NCBI RefSeq assembly: GCF_001418005.1
Contig: NZ_LIOL01000003.1
Span: 248,001-312,000, forward strand
Length of the DNA stretch: 64,000 nt
Direction: 5' to 3'
Source: Chelatococcus sambhunathii
GTDB lineage: Bacteria; Pseudomonadota; Alphaproteobacteria; Rhizobiales; Beijerinckiaceae
Shown: piece after piece, positions 34,881 to 42,937 of the stretch
Layout: each line of letters opens with the position of its first letter
Numbering within the stretch: position 1 is the first letter of the stretch
Translations under genes and position numbers: made by a program
Notes under the pieces: model-generated
What the model saw: only the letters and a program-made list of their open reading frames with translations
Told to the model about the DNA's origin: nothing
Database searches by the model: none

Positions 34881-36140
34881 ATGGCCAGCATCCCCTCGTC
34901 CCTCCCGCGTGATACGCGCATCGATGCCGAGCGCCTCTGGTCGACCATCGAGCGTTCGGCCGAGATCGGCCTCGGCCGCGAGGGCGGCCTGTCGCGCCTT
35001 GCGCTGAGCGATGCCGACAAGGAGATGCGCGACGTCTTCGTCGGCTGGTGCCGGGAGGCCGGCCTTGTCGTGACGGTCGACAAGGTCGGCAACATCTTCG
35101 CCCGCCGCGCGGGGCGCGAGAACGACCTGCCGCCGGTCGTGATGGGCAGCCACCTCGACACCCAGGCCAACGGCGGCCGCTTCGACGGCATCGTCGGCGT
35201 GCTCGGCGCGCTCGAGGTCGTGCGCCGGCTCAACGACATCGGCCACGTCACCCGCCGGCCCATCGAGATCGTCGACTGGACCAACGAGGAGGGCGGGCGC
35301 TTCTCGCCGCCGATGACGGCCTCGGGCTGCTTTGCCGGCGCCTACAGCCTCGATTTCGTGCATGGCCGGCCGGGCGACGACGGCCCGACGTTCGGCGAGG
35401 AGCTGAAGCGCATCGGCTATCTCGGCGAGGCGCCGGTCGGCGGGCGTCCGCTCGACGCCTATTTCGAGCTGCACATCGAGCAGGGGCCGATCCTTGACGC
35501 CGAAAGGATCGAGGTCGGCGTCGTCACCCACGCCTATGCCTCGCACGGCTTCCTCGTCGCCTTCCGCGGCGAGACGGCCCATACCGGGCCGTGGCCCATG
35601 GAGAAGCGGCGCAATGCCCTCGTCGCCGCCGCGCGCCTGCTCGTCGCCGTCGACGACATCGGCTGGGACCATGCCGCGACCGGCGGCAAGGCGACGGCCG
35701 CGCGCCTCACCGCCTGGCCCAACAAGGCCGGCATCCTGTCGGACTGGGCCGAATGCGTCTGCGACGTGCGCCACGACGATCCGGCGACTGCCGCGGTAAT
35801 GGCCGAGCGCGTCACGCGCGCGGTCGGCGAGGCGGCGGCGCGGGCCGGCTGCGCGGCCGAGATCCTCGACCGCTGGCAATGGGGCGGCCGCATCTTCGAT
35901 GCCGACATGGTCGCAGGGGTGCGCGAGACGGCGCGCAGCCTCGGCTACAGCCATCGCGACCTGCCGAGCCAGGCGGGGCACGACGCCTATTTCCTGGCGC
36001 GGATCTGCCCGACGGCGATGATCTTCACGCCCTGTCGCGGCGGCATCACCCACAACAACAACGAATTCGCGAGCTGCGAGGAACTGGCCCCCGGCGTCAA
36101 CGTGCTGCTGCATGCCGCCGTGGCCCGGGCCGACCGCTGA
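34881..36140 (+). CDS. M20 Zn-dependent amidohydrolase (N-carbamoyl amino acid hydrolase / AllC-like)
   Basis: The 419-residue enzyme is of the same M20 branch as the one at 11755 but clearly a different paralogue. Metal motifs: GSHLDTQANGGRFDG (about 91-105), DWTNEEGGRFSPPM (about 132-145), ELHIEQGPIL, SQAGHDAYF and the late GGITHNNNE. It should hydrolyse a carbamoyl or related amide from an amino acid or ureide. Its place between a deacetylase and a kinase/PLP pair suggests that it uncovers an amino acid for further breakdown. The specific substrate is unknown. Confidence 0.83.
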   Translation: MASIPSSLPRDTRIDAERLWSTIERSAEIGLGREGGLSRLALSDADKEMRDVFVGWCREAGLVVTVDKVGNIFARRAGRENDLPPVVMGSHLDTQANGGRFDGIVGVLGALEVVRRLNDIGHVTRRPIEIVDWTNEEGGRFSPPMTASGCFAGAYSLDFVHGRPGDDGPTFGEELKRIGYLGEAPVGGRPLDAYFELHIEQGPILDAERIEVGVVTHAYASHGFLVAFRGETAHTGPWPMEKRRNALVAAARLLVAVDDIGWDHAATGGKATAARLTAWPNKAGILSDWAECVCDVRHDDPATAAVMAERVTRAVGEAAARAGCAAEILDRWQWGGRIFDADMVAGVRETARSLGYSHRDLPSQAGHDAYFLARICPTAMIFTPCRGGITHNNNEFASCEELAPGVNVLLHAAVARADR

Positions 36141-36156
36141 AGCGGCCGCCGCACGG

Positions 36157-37230
36157 ATGAAGATGATGACGAGCCCTCGCACCCGGCCGCCGGCCGGCGA
36201 TCTTCTGGCAACCGGCGTGCCGCCGCTCGACGGGGCCGAGGCGGAACGGCTGGCGCGCGCACACTTCGGCCTCGCGGTCACCGCCCGGCCGCTCACCGGC
36301 GAGCGCGACAGCAATTTCCTGGTCACCGATGCGGACGGCCGGCGCTTCGTGCTCAAGCTCGGCAACCCGGCGGAGGAGCGCGCGGTCATCGATTTCCAGA
36401 CCCGCGCGCTGCAGCATGCGCGCTCGCGCGATCCGCGCCTGCCCCTGCCGCAGCCGGTGCCGGCGCGCGACGGCGCCCTCATGGTGGACATCCCCGGGCC
36501 GTCCGGGGCGCGCGTCCTGCGCATCCTCTCCTATCTCGACGGCCTGCCGCTGCCCGAGGCACCGTGCAGCCCGGCCCAGCGACGGGCGATCGGCGCGCTC
36601 CTGGTCCGGCTCGACGCCGCGCTCGGCGACTTTACGCATCCGGCGGCCGACCACGCCCTGCTGTGGGACCTGCAGCAGGCGGCGAAGGTGCGCGAGCTCT
36701 TCCCCCACCTGCCGCCGGGGCGAGACCATGGCCTGCCTCGGCGCTTCCTCGACGCCTTCGAGGAGCACGCCCTGCCGGCGCTGCCCGGCCTGCGCCGGCA
36801 GGTGATCCACAACGACGCCAATCCGCACAACCTCCTCGTGGCGCGCGACGCGCCTGAGGTGGTGTCGGGCCTCATCGACTTCGGCGACATGGTGCGGGCG
36901 CCGCTGGTGCAGGAGCTCGCCGTCGCCGCCGCCTACCAATTGCTCGACGAGGGTCATCCGCTCGCCGGTGCCGCCGATGTGGTGGCGGGCTTTGCGCAAG
37001 GCATGGCCCTTGAGGCAGAAGAGTTAGCGGTGCTGTTCGATCTCATCGCCACGCGGCTCGTACTCATCGTCGCCATCGGCGGCTGGCGTGCGGCGCGCTA
37101 TCCGGATAACGCCGCCTATATCCTGCGCAACAACGCCGCCGCCTGGGCCGGCCTTGAGCGCCTTGCCGCGCTCACGCGCGACGAGGCCCGGGCCTTCCTG
37201 GCGGCCGCTGCGAGGGGAGACAGCCCATGA
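36157..37230 (+). CDS. Aminoglycoside-phosphotransferase-fold kinase, hydroxylysine kinase-like
   Basis: The 357-residue small-molecule kinase has a nucleotide-binding hairpin ERDSNFLV (49-56), the ATP lysine in RRFVLKLG, the catalytic HNDANPHN (218-225: catalytic Asp220, metal Asn225) and the metal Asp241 in IDFGD. Among APH-fold kinases this layout resembles homoserine kinase II and animal hydroxylysine kinase (AGPHD1/HYKK). Its stop overlaps the start of a class III PLP enzyme of the phospholyase type. It therefore probably phosphorylates a hydroxyl group of an amino-alcohol or hydroxy-amino acid. ATG 36157 was chosen over 36112. Confidence 0.75.
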   Translation: MKMMTSPRTRPPAGDLLATGVPPLDGAEAERLARAHFGLAVTARPLTGERDSNFLVTDADGRRFVLKLGNPAEERAVIDFQTRALQHARSRDPRLPLPQPVPARDGALMVDIPGPSGARVLRILSYLDGLPLPEAPCSPAQRRAIGALLVRLDAALGDFTHPAADHALLWDLQQAAKVRELFPHLPPGRDHGLPRRFLDAFEEHALPALPGLRRQVIHNDANPHNLLVARDAPEVVSGLIDFGDMVRAPLVQELAVAAAYQLLDEGHPLAGAADVVAGFAQGMALEAEELAVLFDLIATRLVLIVAIGGWRAARYPDNAAYILRNNAAAWAGLERLAALTRDEARAFLAAAARGDSP

Positions 37231-38546
37231 CCATGATCAATGCCTACGATCCCGCCGGCGCCGGAGCGGTGCCGGAACGCGAGCGGCAGATGATCGCCCG
37301 CCGCCAGCGGCTGCTGGGACCCGCCTACCGCCTGTTCTACGAGAACCCCGTGCATGTGGTGCGCGGGGAGGGGGCGCGGCTCTACGACCCGAACGGCAAC
37401 ACCTATCTCGACGTCTACAACAACGTCGCCTGCGTCGGGCACAGCCATCCGCACGTGGTGGAGGCGATCGCCCGCCAGGCGGCGGTGCTCAACACGCATA
37501 CGCGCTATCTCAACGACCTCGTGCTCGACTATGCCGAGCGCCTCCTCGCCTGCTTTCCGCCCGCGCTCGCGCATGTGATGTTCACCTGCACGGGCAGCGA
37601 AGCCAATGACCTTGCCCTGCGCATCGCCCGCGCCCACACCGGCGGCACCGGCTTCATCGTCACCCGCTTCGCCTATCACGGGGTCACCGGCACGCTCGCC
37701 GGCATGTCGCCGTCGCTCGGCGAAGGCGCGCCGCTCGGCGAGGCGGTGCGCACCGTGCCGGCACCCGACAGCTATCGCACGGAAGGCGACGTCGGTGCCC
37801 GCTTCGCGCAGGATGTCGAGGCGGCGATCGCCGACATGAAGCGGGCGGGCATCCGCCCGGCCGGCCTCATCGTCGACACCATCTTCTCGAGCGACGGCAT
37901 CTTTCCCGATCCCGCCGGCTTCCTCGCGCCGGCGGTGGAGGCGATCCGCCGGGCCGGCGGCGTCTTCATCGCCGACGAGGTGCAGCCGGGCTTCGGCCGC
38001 ACGGGCTCGCACATGTGGGGCTTTGCCCGCCACGGCATCACGCCGGACATGGTCAGCCTCGGCAAGCCCATGGGCAATGGCCACCCGATCGCCGGGCTCG
38101 TCGTGCGCCCGGAGGTGGTGGAGACCTTCGGCCGCACGGTGCGCTACTTCAACACCTTCGGCGGCAATCCCGTCTCCTGCGCAGCGGGCATGGCGGTGCT
38201 CGACGTCATCGAGAAGGAGGGCCTCCTCGACAATGCGCGGCGCGTCGGTGCCCATCTCAAGGGGGGGCTCGACAGCCTCGCCCAGCGCCACGAGGTGATC
38301 GGCGATGTGCGCGGCGCGGGGCTGTTCGTCGGCGTCGAGCTGGTGCGCGACCGGGCGAGCCGTGCGCCAGCGGGCGATATCGCCGCGCGTCTCGTCAATG
38401 GCCTGAGGGAGCGGCGCATCCTCATCAGCGCCGCCGGTCCCGCCGGCAATGTCCTCAAGATTCGCCCGCCGCTCGTGTTCTCCGAGGCCGATGCGGACCT
38501 CTTCCTCGCCGCTGTCGACGAGGTGCTCGGCGGCCTGGCCCAATGA
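37227..38546 (+). CDS. Class III PLP enzyme, ethanolamine-phosphate/5-phosphohydroxylysine phospholyase-like
   Basis: The 439-residue PLP protein has TCTGSEANDLALRIAR (120-135), the cofactor Asp250 in IADEVQPGFG and Schiff-base Lys280 in LGKPMGNGHP. The segments LGPAYRLFYENP (30-41) and YNNVACVGHSHPHVV (64-78) are typical of the AGXT2L1/AGXT2L2 branch. Those enzymes remove phosphate and ammonia from ethanolamine phosphate or 5-phosphohydroxylysine instead of transaminating. ATG overlaps the stop of the kinase, which would supply the phosphorylated substrate. An ordinary aminotransferase remains possible. Confidence 0.78.
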   Translation: MTMINAYDPAGAGAVPERERQMIARRQRLLGPAYRLFYENPVHVVRGEGARLYDPNGNTYLDVYNNVACVGHSHPHVVEAIARQAAVLNTHTRYLNDLVLDYAERLLACFPPALAHVMFTCTGSEANDLALRIARAHTGGTGFIVTRFAYHGVTGTLAGMSPSLGEGAPLGEAVRTVPAPDSYRTEGDVGARFAQDVEAAIADMKRAGIRPAGLIVDTIFSSDGIFPDPAGFLAPAVEAIRRAGGVFIADEVQPGFGRTGSHMWGFARHGITPDMVSLGKPMGNGHPIAGLVVRPEVVETFGRTVRYFNTFGGNPVSCAAGMAVLDVIEKEGLLDNARRVGAHLKGGLDSLAQRHEVIGDVRGAGLFVGVELVRDRASRAPAGDIAARLVNGLRERRILISAAGPAGNVLKIRPPLVFSEADADLFLAAVDEVLGGLAQ

Positions 38547-39460
38547 GCACCGCGGACGCCGCCTCCGGCACACCCGCTCCCGTCGCGCTCGAAGGGCGGC
38601 ATATCGGGGCCGTGCTGCTGCTCGCGCTGCTGTGGGGCCTCAACTGGCCGGCGGTGCGCATCGCGCTCGATGAGATCGCGCCGTGGACGCTGCGCACCAT
38701 CGGCCTCTCGCTCGGCGGGGCGGTGCTGATGGGCGTCGCCCGGATGCGCGGCCTGCCGCTCCTGGTGCCGGCGCGGGCGGTGCCGGTGCTCGTCCTGACC
38801 GGCCTTCTCTCGATCGCCGCCTTCAACATCCTGCTCGCTTTCGCGCAGCTCGCGGCGCCGACCTCGCGCGCGGCGATCCTGACCTTCACCATGCCGCTGT
38901 GGGCCGCGCTCTTCGCCCGGCTGCTCCTCGGCGAGCGCCTCGACGGGCGCAAGCGCGCGGGCCTTGTGCTCGGTGTCCTCGGCCTTGCGGCGCTCGGCGT
39001 GCCGCTCGTCCTCGCCGGCGCCTGGTCCTACGGCCTCCTGCTGGCGCTCGGTGCCGGCATGGCCTGGGCGCTCGGCACCGTCATCGGCAAGCGCCATCCC
39101 GTTCCCGCCTCCGCCCTCGTCATCGCCGGCTGGCAGCTCCTCATCGGCGCCGCCGCGGCGGCGGCCGGCATGCTCGCCTTCGAGGGACTGCCGGCGCCCG
39201 TCCTGCCAGGGCCGAAGGTGCTCGCGGCGCTCGCCTATCACGTGCTCCTTGCGCAGGCGCTCGCCTATCTCGTCTGGTTTGCGGCGCTGGCGCGCGTGCC
39301 GGCCGGCACGATGAGCCTCGGCACTTTGCTCGTTCCCGTCGTCGGCGTCCTCGGCTCCATGCTCCTCATCGGCGAGCGGCCGGCCGTCACCGACTGGCTC
39401 GGCCTTGCCCTCCTCGTCGCCGCGGCGGCAGCGGTGCTGCCCCGTCCGCGCCTGTCCTGA
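38543..39460 (+). CDS. EamA/DMT-superfamily transporter
   Basis: The 305-residue membrane protein has about ten hydrophobic helices in two EamA repeats, with the first helix starting IGAVLLLALLWGLNWPAVR (20-38) and a second-repeat start near YGLLLALGAGMAWALGTVIG. DMT proteins of this type usually export amino acids or metabolites. The ATG overlaps the previous stop, so it belongs to the kinase/phospholyase operon and may export an intermediate or take up a related compound. Substrate unknown. Confidence 0.87.
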   Translation: MSTADAASGTPAPVALEGRHIGAVLLLALLWGLNWPAVRIALDEIAPWTLRTIGLSLGGAVLMGVARMRGLPLLVPARAVPVLVLTGLLSIAAFNILLAFAQLAAPTSRAAILTFTMPLWAALFARLLLGERLDGRKRAGLVLGVLGLAALGVPLVLAGAWSYGLLLALGAGMAWALGTVIGKRHPVPASALVIAGWQLLIGAAAAAAGMLAFEGLPAPVLPGPKVLAALAYHVLLAQALAYLVWFAALARVPAGTMSLGTLLVPVVGVLGSMLLIGERPAVTDWLGLALLVAAAAAVLPRPRLS

Positions 39461-39483
39461 AACGTGTCCCGTGAGGTGATCCG

Positions 39484-39813
39484 ATGGCTTTCCAATGCAC
39501 CGTCCCCGCCGTTCCCACCGTGCAGGTCGACGACGCCAACATTCGCATCACGCGCTGGGATTTCGCGCCGGGCGCAGTGACCGGCTGGCACAGCCACGGC
39601 TGGCCCTATTTCGTCGTGCTGCTGACGGACGGCATCCTGCGCATCCACGACGGCAAGCAGGTCCACGACAACCACCTCGTCGCAGGCCAGTCCTACATGC
39701 GCCAGGCGGGCGTCGAGCACGACGTGATGAACGGCTCCGACCATCCGCTGTCCTTCATCGAGATCGAGGTGAAGAACCCGGCGGCTTTCGCAGGCACGCC
39801 CGGCCAGGGCTGA
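39484..39813 (+). CDS. Cupin-domain protein
   Basis: The 109-residue protein is a single cupin-2 barrel. The first motif GAVTGWHSHGWPYFVVLLTDG gives two histidines and the second ends YMRQAGVEHDVMNGSD with a further histidine, enough for a metal site. It may act as a small sensor, isomerase or dioxygenase; nothing more specific can be read. It lies 23 bp after the EamA gene and converges with the AsnC regulator gene 7 bp further on. Confidence 0.75.
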   Translation: MAFQCTVPAVPTVQVDDANIRITRWDFAPGAVTGWHSHGWPYFVVLLTDGILRIHDGKQVHDNHLVAGQSYMRQAGVEHDVMNGSDHPLSFIEIEVKNPAAFAGTPGQG

Positions 39814-39820
39814 TCGCGCC

Positions 39821-40300
39821 TTACGTGGCCGCCGCGATCTCCGCGACGCTCGGCGGGGCGGCCTTGATCGTCTTGGTCACCACATAGGTGAAATAGCGCT
39901 CGATGCCGATTTCGGCCGTCAGCAGCCGGTCGATGAGGCGCTGGTAGCTGTCGATGTCGCGCGTCATGACGCGCATGATGTAGTCGACGCCGCCGCCCGT
40001 GGCGTCGCAGGCGACGATCTGCGGCTCGCGGGCGATCGCATCCTCGAAGCGCCGGAAGTCAGCCTGCGCGTGGCTGCGCAGCGTCACCTCGACGAGCACG
40101 GTCGTAAAGCGGCCGATGCGTTCGAGATCGAGCCGCGCCTCGTAGCCGCGGATGAGACCGATCTCCTCGAGCCGCTTCAGCCGCTCCCAGCAGGCGGTCG
40201 GCGACAGGTTGACCGCCTCGGCGAGCTTCAGCTTCGTGATGCGCCCGTCGCGCTGCAGCACGGAAAGGATGTTGAGGTCGATCCTGTCGAGTTTTGCCAT
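39821..40300 (-). CDS. Lrp/AsnC-family regulator of the ectoine cluster (DoeX/AsnC-like)
   Basis: The 159-residue protein has the AsnC helix-turn-helix (about 4-55: LDRIDLNILSVLQRDGRITK, LSPTACWERLKRLEE) and a C-terminal RAM ligand domain. The ATG at 40300 fits the family; an in-frame ATG at 40342 has no ribosome site. An AsnC/Lrp protein accompanies ectoine catabolism clusters (called AsnC or DoeX), where it responds to the intermediate 2,4-diaminobutyrate. It is divergent from the EnuR gene with 58 bp between the starts. Confidence 0.87.
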   Translation of the reverse strand: MAKLDRIDLNILSVLQRDGRITKLKLAEAVNLSPTACWERLKRLEEIGLIRGYEARLDLERIGRFTTVLVEVTLRSHAQADFRRFEDAIAREPQIVACDATGGGVDYIMRVMTRDIDSYQRLIDRLLTAEIGIERYFTYVVTKTIKAAPPSVAEIAAAT

Positions 40301-40318
40301 CGCGTCCCGCAGCCGGAT

Positions 40319-40346
40319 ATTGTAATGATGTCGAAGCGGCATTGTA
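40319..40346. promoter_or_regulatory. enuR: Candidate EnuR operator between asnC and enuR
   Basis: ATTGTA occurs at 40319-40324 and again at 40341-40346, a direct repeat with start-to-start spacing of 22 bp (two helical turns). The first copy continues as ATTGTAATGAT. The same 11-mer, with a related half-site again 22 bp away, lies before eutB (41832). Direct repeats on one DNA face are the known target type of MocR-family proteins. Confidence 0.5.
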
Positions 40347-40358
40347 GCGGGTCAATCC

Positions 40359-41825
40359 ATGGTGCGACACATCGAAATTGACGCCGGCGGCGAGGCGGGC
40401 CATGGAGAGGCGGCATCCGGATCGGCCGGGGGATGGCATCCGCTGCTGCCGCGCCGGCCCGGCGCGACCAAGCACAAACTGCTCACCGAGGCGATCATCG
40501 CCGATATCGAGGCGGGCCTCCTGCGGCCGCGGGCGCGCATGCCGACGCACCGAGAGCTCGCCCGCCGCATCGGCGTCTCCGTGCAGACGGTCAGCATCAG
40601 CTACAAGGAGGCGGAGCGGCTCGGCTACCTGAGCGGCGAGGTGGGGCGCGGCACCTTCGTGCGCAGCCGCATCACCGAGCAGGCCGACCGCTTCATGCTC
40701 GACCGCAGCCCGGGCGACAAGGCGGACCTGTCCATCATCCGCGCCGTCTATACGGAGGCGCACGAGCGCGCCTCGCGGGCCATGATGACCGCGCTCGCCG
40801 AGGCGGACAACAGCGCCTTCATGCGCCCGTGCCGACCGATCGCCGGGCTTGATGCGCACCGCGCCGCCGGCCAGCAATGGGTGGCGCGGCTTGGCGTCAG
40901 CACCGACCGCAACCGCATCCTCATCACCAACGGCGCGGCGCACGGCCTCTTCCTGGCCGTCGCCGCCGTGGTGCGGCGCGGCGACGTGGTGCTGACGGAG
41001 AGCCTGACCGACCACGGCATCATCGGCCTTGCCAACGTGCTCGGCTTCACCTTGCGCGGCCTGCCGACCGACGGGGAAGGCGTGCTGGTGGAGGCCTTCG
41101 AGGCCGCCTGCCGCAGCGGGGACGTCGCCGCGCTCGTCATGGTGCCCACCCTCGGCAATCCGACGAGCCACGTGGCCGGAGCCGAGCGGCGCCGGCAGAT
41201 CGCCGAGGTGGCGCGCCGGCATGGCGTCTTCGTCATCGAGGACGAGGTCTACAAGCCGCTAGTCGCCGAGCCGTTGCCGGCCTATGCCGAACTCCTGCCG
41301 GACCTCGCCTTCTTCGTCACGAGCTTCACCAAGTCGGTGCTGACGGGGCTGCGCGTGGGTTATCTCGTGGTGCCGCCGCAATATGCCATCCGCGTTGCCA
41401 GCATCCTGCGCGTGACGAGCTGGAGCGCCACCAACCTTGCGGCGGAGATCGCGACGCGCTGGGTGGAGGATGGCACGGCGGACGAACTCGTGGTCCTGCA
41501 ACGGGCCGAGGCCCGGGCGCGTCAGGCAATCGTCGCCGATGTACTCGGCGCCTATGTGGCCGGTAGCCATCCGCTCTCGCTCAGCGCCTGGCTCGCCGTG
41601 CCGCCGCACTGGAGCGAGGAGGGGCTCGTGCGCCAGCTGGCGCGCCGCGGCATCGCGGTGACGCCTTCCGATCCCTTTGTTGCCGGTGAGGAGCGGCCGG
41701 CAGGCGGCATCCGCATCTGCCTCGGCGGTCGGCTGTCGCACGCGGCCCTGCGCGAGACGCTGGAGGCGGTACGCGATACCTTTGCCCAATTGCCGCCGAT
41801 TTACGACGTCGATGCCATCGCCTGA
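40359..41825 (+). CDS. enuR: MocR-family PLP-dependent regulator, EnuR (ectoine nutrient utilization)
   Basis: The 488-residue protein joins an N-terminal GntR winged helix (about 35-102: ARMPTHRELARRIGVSVQTV) to an aminotransferase-fold domain whose PLP lysine is Lys325 (TSFTKSVLTG). This is the MocR/GabR architecture. EnuR, of this family, represses ectoine import and catabolism genes and is relieved by N-alpha-acetyl-diaminobutyrate or diaminobutyrate bound through PLP. Position immediately before eutB and divergent from asnC matches the known cluster order. The name rests on architecture plus context. Confidence 0.85.
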   Translation: MVRHIEIDAGGEAGHGEAASGSAGGWHPLLPRRPGATKHKLLTEAIIADIEAGLLRPRARMPTHRELARRIGVSVQTVSISYKEAERLGYLSGEVGRGTFVRSRITEQADRFMLDRSPGDKADLSIIRAVYTEAHERASRAMMTALAEADNSAFMRPCRPIAGLDAHRAAGQQWVARLGVSTDRNRILITNGAAHGLFLAVAAVVRRGDVVLTESLTDHGIIGLANVLGFTLRGLPTDGEGVLVEAFEAACRSGDVAALVMVPTLGNPTSHVAGAERRRQIAEVARRHGVFVIEDEVYKPLVAEPLPAYAELLPDLAFFVTSFTKSVLTGLRVGYLVVPPQYAIRVASILRVTSWSATNLAAEIATRWVEDGTADELVVLQRAEARARQAIVADVLGAYVAGSHPLSLSAWLAVPPHWSEEGLVRQLARRGIAVTPSDPFVAGEERPAGGIRICLGGRLSHAALRETLEAVRDTFAQLPPIYDVDAIA

Positions 41826-41831
41826 CGAAAA

Positions 41832-41859
41832 ATTGTAATGATTTAATGTTTTGATTGAC
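41832..41859. promoter_or_regulatory. eutB: Candidate EnuR operator upstream of eutB
   Basis: ATTGTAATGAT (41832-41842) repeats exactly the 11-mer found before enuR. ATTGAC (41854-41859) follows with the same 22-bp start-to-start spacing. A TTGACA hexamer (41855-41860) overlaps the second half-site, so bound protein would cover a -35 region. Confidence 0.5.
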
Positions 41860-41883
41860 ATGATACATGCGCGGTCCGAGCAT

Positions 41884-41906
41884 GCTCCCGAACCAGTGAC
41901 GGGAGC
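41884..41906 (+). promoter_or_regulatory. Hairpin in the eutB leader
   Basis: GCTCCCG (41884-41890) and CGGGAGC (41900-41906) are perfect arms with a 9-nt loop. The right arm contains GGGAG, the only ribosome-site-like sequence before the eutB ATG at 41918. Pairing would hide it. It could equally be a protein-binding dyad in DNA. Confidence 0.35.
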
Positions 41907-41917
41907 TGCCTTCCCCC

Positions 41918-42937
41918 ATGTCATCTGTCGGGTCCAGGTCAATCGACGCGCCACCCATCGACGCTCTGCCGGTCGGCCTCGCCGCTATCCGGCACGCGCG
42001 GGGCGCGCTTGCAGGGAAGGTAGTGGCGACGCCGCTGGCGCATTCGCCGAGCCTGACGCGGCGGCTGGGCGCGCCCGTCTTCCTCAAGCTCGACAGCCGG
42101 CAGGAAACCGGCAGCTTCAAGTTGCGCGGCGCCACCAACGCGCTCCTTGCGCTTGGTGATGATGCGCGTCGGCGCGGCGTCGCCACGGCCTCGACCGGCA
42201 ACCACGGCCGCGCGCTCGCCCATGCGGCGAAGGCGCTCGGTATCCGCGTTGTCGTCTGCCTCTCGGCCCTCGTGCCGGCCAACAAGGTTGAGGCCGTGCG
42301 GGCTCTCGGCGCCGAGGTGCGCATCGTCGGCCGCTCGCAGGACGACGCCCAGGTCGAGGTCGATCGCCTCGTGCGCGAGGAGGGGCTGACGGCCATCCCG
42401 CCCTTCGATCATCCGGACGTCATCGCGGGCCAGGGCACCCTCGGCCTCGAGGTGGTGGAGGAGCTGCCGGAGCTTGCCACACTGCTCGTGCCGCTCTCCG
42501 GCGGCGGGCTCGCGGCGGGCGTTGCGGCGGCGGTCAAGGGCGTGAAGCCGTCCGTGCGCGTGATCGGCATTTCCATGGCGCGCGGCGCGGCCATGCAGGC
42601 GAGCCTCGCGGCCGGCCGGCCCGTCGCCGTGGAGGAGGTGGAGACGCTGGCCGATTCCCTCGGCGGCGGCATCGGGCTTGCCAACCGCTACACCTTCGCC
42701 ATGTGCCAGGCGCTGCTCGACGATGTCGTGCTCATCGACGAGGCGGAGATCGCCGCCGGCATCCGCCACGCCTTCCACGCGGAGGACGAGGTGGTGGAGG
42801 GCGCGGGTGCGGTCGGGGTCGCCGCCATCCTCGCCGGCCGGATCGCGGCTGACGGCCCGGTCGTCGCGCTCGTCACGGGGCGCAACATCGATCCGGAGCG
42901 CCATCGCGCCATCGTCGCGCAAGGAGATGCCGCATGA
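41918..42937 (+). CDS. eutB: Hydroxyectoine utilization dehydratase EutB (threonine dehydratase-like)
   Basis: The 339-residue fold-type II PLP enzyme has Schiff-base Lys68 (GSFKLRGA), the substrate loop STGNHGRALAHAA and the phosphate-binding glycines LSGGGLAAGV. It resembles threonine/serine dehydratases. In ectoine clusters EutB acts with EutA and EutC to convert hydroxyectoine into ectoine. It is the first gene of the operon running to 52402 and overlaps eutC by 4 bp. Without the cluster it would be called only a threonine-dehydratase-like protein. Confidence 0.85.
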   Translation: MSSVGSRSIDAPPIDALPVGLAAIRHARGALAGKVVATPLAHSPSLTRRLGAPVFLKLDSRQETGSFKLRGATNALLALGDDARRRGVATASTGNHGRALAHAAKALGIRVVVCLSALVPANKVEAVRALGAEVRIVGRSQDDAQVEVDRLVREEGLTAIPPFDHPDVIAGQGTLGLEVVEELPELATLLVPLSGGGLAAGVAAAVKGVKPSVRVIGISMARGAAMQASLAAGRPVAVEEVETLADSLGGGIGLANRYTFAMCQALLDDVVLIDEAEIAAGIRHAFHAEDEVVEGAGAVGVAAILAGRIAADGPVVALVTGRNIDPERHRAIVAQGDAA

